Notes under the pieces: generated by a model
Database searches by the model: none
The model's input: only the letters and a program-made list of their open reading frames with translations
What the model was told of the DNA's origin: nothing
Part shown: piece after piece, positions 6,908 to 12,258 of the stretch
How positions within the stretch are numbered: the stretch's first letter is position 1
How the letters are laid out: each line of letters starts with the position of its first letter
Source of the DNA: UBA1181 sp963654355
GTDB lineage: Bacteria > Bacteroidota > Bacteroidia > Bacteroidales > Paludibacteraceae
Direction of reading: 5' to 3'
Assembly: GCA_963654355.1 (NCBI GenBank)
Contig: CAVKBM010000055.1
Coordinates: forward strand, 1-12,258
DNA length: 12,258 nucleotides
Made by a program: the position numbers and the translations under genes

Positions 6908-7732
6908 ATGGCAAATCTTGAAGAAAGGAAAATCTACAAGAAGATAACGACAAGTGTTCTTCAAAAGATGAAGAATGATGGTGAGAAAATATCAATGTTG
7001 ACGGCATACGATTATTCTATAGCGACAATTATTGATAGAGCAGGGATGGATGTTATTTTGGTGGGCGATTCGGCGTCGAATGTGATGGCTGGTAATCCGA
7101 CTACGTTATTGTTGACGCTTGATCAGATTATTTATCATGCTCAGTGTGTAGTTCGTGCGACGCAGCGTGCGCATGTTGTTGTGGATATGCCTTTTGGTTC
7201 TTATCAAGTAAGTCCTGAAGATGGTATTCGTTCTGCAGTTAGAATTATGAAGGAGACTGGTGCGGGCTCTGTAAAAATAGAGGGTGGTGAAGAAGTGTTG
7301 ACTACGATTAAGCGGATTATTGATGCAGGAGTACCCGTAATGGGTCATTTAGGGCTGATGCCACAGTCTATTAACAAATATGGGTCTTACAAATTGCGAG
7401 CGTCGGAAGATGCTGAGGCAGAAAAATTATTGAATGATGCGAAGCTGTTAGAGAAAGCAGGATGTTATGCCATTGTGTTAGAAAAAATTCCTGCTTTATT
7501 AGCGGAAAAAGTTGCTCAAACACTTAGCATTCCAGTGATTGGTATTGGTGCAGGAGAAAAAGTGGATGGGCAAGTACTCGTTATGCATGATATGTTGGGA
7601 CTTTTTGATGGTTTCCATCCGAAATTTGCTCGTGTTTATGCTAATCTATATGATGAGATTACAAAGGCGGTAAAGCAATATGTTTCGGATGTGAAATCCT
7701 TAGAATTCCCTAATAAGGAAGAACAATATTGA
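6908..7732 (+). CDS. panB: 3-methyl-2-oxobutanoate hydroxymethyltransferase (ketopantoate synthesis)
   Basis: This is the first committed step of pantothenate and CoA synthesis: 5,10-methylene-tetrahydrofolate plus 3-methyl-2-oxobutanoate gives 2-dehydropantoate. The 274-residue TIM-barrel protein shows MLTAYDYSIA, LVGDS with metal ligand D54, DMPFGSY with D93, SVKIEGG with K123 and E125, MGHLGLMPQS, the catalytic E192 in VLEKIP, and IGIGAG followed by DGQVLVMHDMLG. All key residues known from E. coli PanB are present. The N-terminus is about ten residues longer than in E. coli; the ATG at 6908 follows an A-rich leader 19 bases after the acetyltransferase stop. No panC or panD is in the window. 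The gene ends at a strong terminator 8 bases downstream. Confidence 0.98.
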   Translation: MANLEERKIYKKITTSVLQKMKNDGEKISMLTAYDYSIATIIDRAGMDVILVGDSASNVMAGNPTTLLLTLDQIIYHAQCVVRATQRAHVVVDMPFGSYQVSPEDGIRSAVRIMKETGAGSVKIEGGEEVLTTIKRIIDAGVPVMGHLGLMPQSINKYGSYKLRASEDAEAEKLLNDAKLLEKAGCYAIVLEKIPALLAEKVAQTLSIPVIGIGAGEKVDGQVLVMHDMLGLFDGFHPKFARVYANLYDEITKAVKQYVSDVKSLEFPNKEEQY

Positions 7733-7739
7733 TAGATGC

Positions 7740-7785
7740 AAAAAAGCGAGGCGTTGTAAATAAAAATATAACGCCTCGCTTTTTT
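7740..7785. terminator. Bidirectional rho-independent terminator between panB and the lipoprotein gene
   Basis: A 16-bp stem is formed by six A and GCGAGGCGTT (7740-7755) against AACGCCTCGC and six T (7770-7785), with a 14-base loop. The T-run ends transcripts from panB. On the other strand the A-run becomes a U-run that ends transcripts of the convergent lipoprotein gene, whose stop lies 25 bases away. Confidence 0.93.
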
Positions 7786-7810
7786 ATATGACAGATTCAG
7801 ATGGGCTTAT

Positions 7811-8635
7811 CTATTCATCCATCCAGAATAAAGTCTCACCAATACCGTTTTGTACATTAGGTAAGTATGTGATTGTTCTGATTTTCATGCTGCTTTGGTC
7901 AAAATAGAAAACCGCTGTGTAGGCATATTCGCTTTCATAGTCTTCTGACACAGCGAAATATCCGTTTGCATTCTGTACTAGAATAGGTGCTGCTTTTGTC
8001 AAGACTATGATGTTGCCTTCTTCTCCGTCTATTTTAAGTTGTACGCTGTTAGCGGTTACATTTTGCATTTTGAAATGGTTGATGTAACTATGATCGTTGG
8101 CAGAGCAGAGAAATGATTTGTCTTGGATGGCGTCAACGTATCCAAACGCTTTCTCTGGACTCATGTTGGCAGTCTTTGCAAAACGAATTTCTTTTTTCAC
8201 GTTTTTGCCATTTTCGTCAACTTTTGAATATTCCAAACTAAGACTGGTTGCTGAGTGGAATGTTGCCAAAGCGTTATGTAAGGGAAACTTCTCAAGATCC
8301 TCTATCTGTAGTGTGTCTCCTGAGACCTCGTATCTCCCCTTATACTTAATGATGTGTCCGTCTTCTTCCTTGTATTCAATGTAGTAAACTCGGTCGAAAC
8401 GGAAAGTGTATGGTACTTCTAACCAATCTCCCTGTGTTTCTGTTTTTTTTTCATTATACTTCCAATTTGAACCTTCTTGAAGTTCATAATCGATAGTTTT
8501 CAGAGAGATCCAAGTTCCTGGAATATTTTGTGCTAAGTCTATCTTGTTTTCTTCTTCTTCTTTACAAGAAGAAATGCTTATTGCAAAAACGATACCTACC
8601 ACCCCTAATGCCTTTGACAATATTATCTTTTTCAT
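7811..8635 (-). CDS. Lipoprotein with lipocalin-like N-terminal region, function unknown
   Basis: This is a 274-residue protein with a lipoprotein signal (MKKIILSKALGVVGIVFAIS) ending in the lipobox ISSC, acylated Cys at residue 24. The next residues are KEEEEN, resembling the K-(D/E)n lipoprotein export signal that sends Bacteroidota lipoproteins to the cell surface; surface location is therefore inferred. From about residue 38 (IPGTWISLKTIDYEL) the pattern GTW, then short beta-strands such as TFRFDRVYYIEY, YKGRYEVSGDTLQIE and SLSLEYSKVD, suggests a lipocalin-like barrel. Residues about 155-274 (the YVDAIQDKSF part onward) look like a separate all-beta region I do not recognise. An A9 run encodes part of residues 62-65. 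It lies 72 bases after tsaD on the same strand and may be read through from it. The ATG has a close AAGG upstream. Confidence 0.82.
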   Translation of the reverse strand: MKKIILSKALGVVGIVFAISISSCKEEEENKIDLAQNIPGTWISLKTIDYELQEGSNWKYNEKKTETQGDWLEVPYTFRFDRVYYIEYKEEDGHIIKYKGRYEVSGDTLQIEDLEKFPLHNALATFHSATSLSLEYSKVDENGKNVKKEIRFAKTANMSPEKAFGYVDAIQDKSFLCSANDHSYINHFKMQNVTANSVQLKIDGEEGNIIVLTKAAPILVQNANGYFAVSEDYESEYAYTAVFYFDQSSMKIRTITYLPNVQNGIGETLFWMDE

Positions 8636-8707
8636 ATCCTTAAAGTTCTATGTTCAGTTATTACTTTATTCTTTACTGGCATTAAGGTCGAATAGAGAGT
8701 TTTCTCC

Positions 8708-9739
8708 CTACATCTCGACCCGAGAGAACGGAGGTAGTGAAATATCACAGAAATCTCCATCCAAGTATTTGAAGTAGCCTGCAATGGCGACCATTGCTCC
8801 ATTATCTGTCGTGTAGGAAAATTTCGGAATGAAAATCTCCCATTTGTAACGTTTTGCATGGTCTTCAAAGGCTGCACGGAGCGCAGAATTCGCAGACACG
8901 CCTCCTGCAACGGCTACTCGATTGATTCCTAAGTCTTTAACTGCCTTTCGTAGTTTCGACATCAAAATATCAACAACTGTATATTGTAAGGATGCACAAA
9001 GATCCTCTTTGTTATTTTCAATGAAATAAGGATCTTCCTTCAATCTATCTCTCAACAGATACAAGAAAGAAGTCTTTAGACCACTAAAACTATAGTCATA
9101 ATTGGCAATTTGTGGTTTATGGAGTTGGAAAGCCAATGGATTTCCTAATTTTGCTAATTTGTCGATAATCGGACCTCCAGGGTATGGAAGCCCCATCACC
9201 TTTGCGCACTTGTCAAAAGCCTCGCCTGCTGCATCATCTATGGTCTGACCGATGATTTCCATGTCTTTGTGGCTTTTTACTAATACAATTTGAGAGTTTC
9301 CTCCAGAGACCAACAAGCAAAGAAATGGAAATTTGGGTAATTCTTTTTCTTCTCCTTCCGTTTGGATAAAGTGAGCGAGAATATGCGCTTGTAAGTGGTT
9401 TACCTCTATCAATGGAACATTTAGGGAAAGGGCAATTCCCTTCGCAAATGATGTTCCGACTAGCAGAGACCCCATTAGTCCTGGTCCGCGAGTAAAAGCA
9501 ATCGCACTAATCATTTCTTTTGAAATGCCTGATTGACGGATGGCTTCCGAAACGGTTGGAACTATATTTTGCTGATGCGCACGAGATGCAAGTTCAGGTA
9601 CGACTCCTCCGTACGCCTCATGCACCTTTTGGCTTGCAATTACGTTAGATAGGAGAAAACCATCATGTAAGACGGCAACAGACGTGTCGTCGCAAGATGA
9701 TTCTATTGCTAAAATATAGACTTGCTTTTCCATTCTCAT
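8708..9739 (-). CDS. tsaD: tRNA N6-adenosine threonylcarbamoyltransferase
   Basis: This enzyme transfers the threonylcarbamoyl group from TC-AMP to A37 of ANN-decoding tRNAs (t6A), working with TsaB and TsaE, which are not in the window. The 343-residue protein has the Kae1/Qri7 ASKHA fold: AIESSCDDTSVAV at the N-terminus, GGVVPELASRAH, RGPGLMGSLLVG, the metal site H115 and H119 in NHLQAHILAH together with D312 in YTTDNGAM, LLVSGGNSQI, DDAAGEAFDK, and VAGGVSANSALR near the end. All are intact. The ATG at 9739 lies about 8 bases after AAGG. A second in-frame ATG at 9733 (MEKQVYIL) is also possible. It is divergent from the TamB-like gene and upstream of the lipoprotein gene. Confidence 0.98.
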   Translation of the reverse strand: MRMEKQVYILAIESSCDDTSVAVLHDGFLLSNVIASQKVHEAYGGVVPELASRAHQQNIVPTVSEAIRQSGISKEMISAIAFTRGPGLMGSLLVGTSFAKGIALSLNVPLIEVNHLQAHILAHFIQTEGEEKELPKFPFLCLLVSGGNSQIVLVKSHKDMEIIGQTIDDAAGEAFDKCAKVMGLPYPGGPIIDKLAKLGNPLAFQLHKPQIANYDYSFSGLKTSFLYLLRDRLKEDPYFIENNKEDLCASLQYTVVDILMSKLRKAVKDLGINRVAVAGGVSANSALRAAFEDHAKRYKWEIFIPKFSYTTDNGAMVAIAGYFKYLDGDFCDISLPPFSRVEM

Positions 9740-9784
9740 ACATCATACCTTAATAATGTATGCGAAAATACAAAATACGTTTGA

Positions 9785-9792
9785 CAAAAGTA
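9785..9792 (-). promoter_or_regulatory. -7 promoter element of tsaD
   Basis: The minus strand reads TACTTTTG, a full TAnnTTTG match, 45 bases upstream of the ATG at 9739. The implied leader is about 39 bases. No convincing -33 TTTG is visible. It sits 22 bases from the opposing element at 9815-9822. Confidence 0.55.
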
Positions 9793-9814
9793 CATTTTCT
9801 CGTAAACTATTTTT

Positions 9815-9822
9815 TAATTTTG
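9815..9822 (+). promoter_or_regulatory. -7 promoter element of the TamB-like gene
   Basis: TAATTTTG followed by C is a full match to TAnnTTTG. Transcription would begin near 9829, about 30 bases before the ATT codon at 9858 taken as the start. The -33 region would overlap the -7 region of the opposing tsaD promoter. Confidence 0.6.
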
Positions 9823-9857
9823 CGTTTATAGTTTCTTTGAATTTGTAATTAACTGAT

Positions 9858-12258
9858 ATTAAGAAGTTTACATATATATTGCTTTCGATAGTTGCATCTT
9901 TTGCTTTAGTGCTAATTATCGGTTTTTTTGTGTTGCAGAATAAGGAACTGCAACACTCGGTTGTTGATGCTGTAACAGAAAGTCTTTCGAAACAGGTAGG
10001 AAGCAGGGTGTCAATAGATCAGATTGAGTGGAATTTTCCGAATAGTTTTGTCTTGAAGAATGTTTATGTTGAAGACAGACATTGTGACACATTGCTTTTT
10101 ATGAGTCGTACGAAGGTTACAATCAATTTGTTGAAATTGTTTTCTTCTCAAGTATCGTTTCGTACTATACAGTTTACAGGATTAGAAGCCAATCTGTTTG
10201 TTGATTCTACCAATACTTCAAATTTCGGTTTTTTTATTGATGCATTTAAGCCAGACCCTAATGACACAGTGCGTGTAACTTGGTCTATGGATATAGAGTC
10301 TGCCGCGTTTGAGAATTGTCAAATTTCTTATAAAAAACAAAGTAAGACGAATTGGATTGGACGGATGAATCCGAACGACCTGCATGTATATGATTTTAAT
10401 GGGTATGTCTACTTTAGATCGTTTGTGAAAGACTCGGTGAACATTATTGTTGAGGATGTTTCTTTTAAGGAAAAATCAGGTTTGGTTGTTGATGAGATAT
10501 CAACTTCTCTTTTGGCAAATAGGGAGACTTTGTCGGTAAAAAAGTTTCTTTTTAAAATGCCTAATAGTGAGTTGAAATTAAATGAGTTAACTGCGTATCA
10601 CGATAATTATACGGCTTTTAAAGACCCGATTAACAAACTTAGGCTTAGGTTTGAATTTGGTGAAACTCATATTCGTCCATCTGATTTCTCTGTTTTTCGT
10701 CCTGCTTTAGATATGATATCAGAACCTATTGAAATTCAAGGATCTGCGTATGGATTGTTGAGAGAATTCCAAGTGAAAAATTTGCTAATAAAATATGGGG
10801 ATGCGACCTGCCTGTCTGGCAATATGTATGTGAAAGATTTGTTGCCTAACATACAGAATGTAAAGTTGAACGGAATGGTAGAACGTCTTTCTTCCAATGC
10901 GTCTGATTTGTCCGATATACTTTGGGTTGCCATAAAAAGAGATGTTCAGCTATCGAAAAGATTCAACGACATAGGTACGTTTGCTTATAGAGGCTCATTG
11001 AATGGTGACTTAAAGAACATGTTGTCTGACGGATCAATTACAACTAATTTAGGTGAATTGGATCTTTCAGTGTTGTTTACTGCACCAAATTTGCAATTAA
11101 ACTCGTACGAAGTGAAGGGGCAAATCAAGTCGAAAGATTGTCATCTGGATCGTTTTTTAGGTAAGGAGTCTGGTTTGGGTAATCTTGCCTTCAACTTGGA
11201 TATAGTTTTAGACAAAATATCCGATCAAAATTTCAAGTTGGAAGCGAAGGGGAATGTGGATTCTTTTTATTATAAAAACTATTGCTACCAAAATCTGACT
11301 ATGAATGGTTCTTTTGATAAAAAAGGTTTTGATGGCACGTTGATTATGAGTGATAAGAATGCTGAATTCAATTTTGAGGGTAAGATTGATTTGCGTAAGG
11401 AGAAACCATTTTTCCATTTCAATGCTAATGTGATGAACTTAAATCTATATGAGACTCAATTGTTAAACATCAACGAAGAAGCCCAGGCATCTTTTAATAT
11501 TGAGACTAATTTCACGGGGCGAAATATAGATGAGCTTGAAGGTTCTTTTTCTGTAGACAATTTTCTCTTCTCAAAAGGAGAACGCGAGTTCGGAATGAGC
11601 AATTTTAGTTTGTCGGTTGTAACCAAACCAAATAATCAAAAGAAAATGTCTGTATTTTCGGATTATGTGAATGGAACATTGGTTGGAACATATTCGTTTG
11701 CAACACTCCCTAAGTGTGTTTACAACTTAGCACATAAATATTTTCCAGCTTTGATAAAAGATGAAAAAACTATACCTGAAGGAAATACAAAGAATAATTT
11801 TGATTTTGATCTGATTGTTGAAAATATGGAGTCTATCCAAGATATAGTAGACCTTCCATTAATTATACAAGAGGAGTCAAAATTGAAAGGATTCTACAGA
11901 GAGAAAGAGCAACAGTTTCGTGTTCGATTGGAAGTTCCTTTGATGAAGAAGGGCGATTCATCTTGGTCTGATTTGCTTTTTTTGTGTGAGAATCCAAAAA
12001 ATCAACTGAAATTATTGTGTCGTACAACTATTTTGCCTAAAAATAAACGTCGTTACCCTTATTATGTATCAATTAGTACGTTGACAAATGAGAATGATAT
12101 TGATTTAAAAGTTTCTTTTAATAATTCATCGGAAACTACCTATAGTGGAAACTTTGATATGAGGGCATTATTTAAGGATTACGAAAAGGGTAAAGGATTG
12201 ATTGCGGATTTCTTAATAAATCCATCTCATGTATATTTGAATGATACAGTATGGACTA
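9858..12258 (+). CDS. TamB/AsmA-like inner-membrane-anchored envelope protein, 3' part beyond window
   Basis: The frame is open for 800 codons to the right edge without a stop. It begins I/M-KKFTYILLSIVASFALVL then IIGFFVLQ: a basic start and one membrane anchor (about residues 4-25), as in TamB/AsmA proteins. These span the periplasm as lipid-channel beta-taco proteins and serve envelope biogenesis. The region NKELQHSVVDAVTESLSKQVGSRVSIDQIEWNFP next to the anchor matches the usual AsmA-like start. The rest is repetitive beta-strand sequence with recurring NVKLNG and FEGKIDL-type stretches. There is no ATG, GTG or TTG before the anchor: a TAA lies at 9846-9848, the first TTG is at 9879, GTG at 9909 and ATG at 10101. 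ATT at 9858 sits exactly before KKF. Position next to tsaD fits Bacteroidales gene order as I recall it. The family call is good; the start is unusual. Confidence 0.82.
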   Translation, partial: MKKFTYILLSIVASFALVLIIGFFVLQNKELQHSVVDAVTESLSKQVGSRVSIDQIEWNFPNSFVLKNVYVEDRHCDTLLFMSRTKVTINLLKLFSSQVSFRTIQFTGLEANLFVDSTNTSNFGFFIDAFKPDPNDTVRVTWSMDIESAAFENCQISYKKQSKTNWIGRMNPNDLHVYDFNGYVYFRSFVKDSVNIIVEDVSFKEKSGLVVDEISTSLLANRETLSVKKFLFKMPNSELKLNELTAYHDNYTAFKDPINKLRLRFEFGETHIRPSDFSVFRPALDMISEPIEIQGSAYGLLREFQVKNLLIKYGDATCLSGNMYVKDLLPNIQNVKLNGMVERLSSNASDLSDILWVAIKRDVQLSKRFNDIGTFAYRGSLNGDLKNMLSDGSITTNLGELDLSVLFTAPNLQLNSYEVKGQIKSKDCHLDRFLGKESGLGNLAFNLDIVLDKISDQNFKLEAKGNVDSFYYKNYCYQNLTMNGSFDKKGFDGTLIMSDKNAEFNFEGKIDLRKEKPFFHFNANVMNLNLYETQLLNINEEAQASFNIETNFTGRNIDELEGSFSVDNFLFSKGEREFGMSNFSLSVVTKPNNQKKMSVFSDYVNGTLVGTYSFATLPKCVYNLAHKYFPALIKDEKTIPEGNTKNNFDFDLIVENMESIQDIVDLPLIIQEESKLKGFYREKEQQFRVRLEVPLMKKGDSSWSDLLFLCENPKNQLKLLCRTTILPKNKRRYPYYVSISTLTNENDIDLKVSFNNSSETTYSGNFDMRALFKDYEKGKGLIADFLINPSHVYLNDTVWT

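Noticed and set aside
6677..7007. Overlapping frames on both strands around the acetyltransferase-panB junction
   Set aside because: They overlap two well-supported genes in other frames; their translations are low-complexity shadows of hexapeptide repeats.
8632..8910. 92-codon minus-strand frame overlapping the 3' end of tsaD and the following gap
   Set aside because: It overlaps the conserved tsaD C-terminus (VAGGVSANSALR, TTDNGAM) in another frame and shows no domain or start signal.
10736..11417. Minus-strand frames of 65 and 69 codons opposite the TamB-like gene
   Set aside because: They are antisense to an 800-codon uninterrupted coding frame and have no features of their own.
1..12258. 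Defence system, prophage, insertion sequence, CRISPR array or RNA gene
   Set aside because: I saw no direct repeats with spacers, no transposase or integrase motifs, no terminal inverted repeats and no tRNA or rRNA signatures. The content is core metabolic and envelope genes.

Overview
The window looks like ordinary chromosomal DNA from a low-GC member of the Bacteroidota, most likely Bacteroidales. Three observations support this. Several intergenic regions carry the TAnnTTTG-type -7 promoter element of this phylum. Translation starts inside the operon are preceded by A-rich leaders rather than strong Shine-Dalgarno sites. The gene content is also typical: ammonia-dependent AsnA, an S41 (CtpA-like) protease, a beta-barrel outer-membrane protein, a lipoprotein whose acidic stretch follows the acylated Cys, and a TamB-like protein divergent from tsaD. 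I cannot name the genus. I see no mobile element, CRISPR array, tRNA or rRNA.

Layout. Positions 1-1459 (minus strand) hold two consecutive sodium:neurotransmitter-symporter family (SNF/NSS) transporters; the second is cut by the window edge. Positions 1568-2278 (minus) encode a small secreted beta-barrel protein. A 422-base AT-rich gap (2279-2700) separates it from asnA (2701-3738, plus) and carries back-to-back promoter candidates and a structured asnA leader. asnA ends at a strong hairpin (3757-3786). A second plus-strand unit (3894-7732) reads S41 protease, NudC-type Nudix hydrolase, maltose/galactoside O-acetyltransferase-like enzyme, and panB. Its gaps are only 17-20 bases and it ends at a 16-bp bidirectional terminator (7740-7785). 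That terminator is shared with the convergent minus-strand lipoprotein gene (7811-8635), which lies 72 bases downstream of tsaD (8708-9739, minus). From about 9858 to the right edge a large TamB/AsmA-like gene runs on the plus strand, divergent from tsaD.

How the genes fit together. Most are core metabolism or envelope functions: asparagine synthesis (AsnA), ketopantoate synthesis for CoA (PanB), NAD(H) or NAD-capped RNA turnover (NudC), periplasmic proteolysis (S41), t6A tRNA modification (TsaD) and envelope biogenesis (TamB). I found no convincing new multi-gene system. The most interesting single point is that the TamB-like frame has no ATG, GTG or TTG at the expected N-terminus; an ATT codon sits exactly where the start should be. 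Lesser points are the interleaved inverted repeats around the asnA promoter and leader, a possible leader peptide before the barrel gene, and an A9 tract inside the lipoprotein gene.
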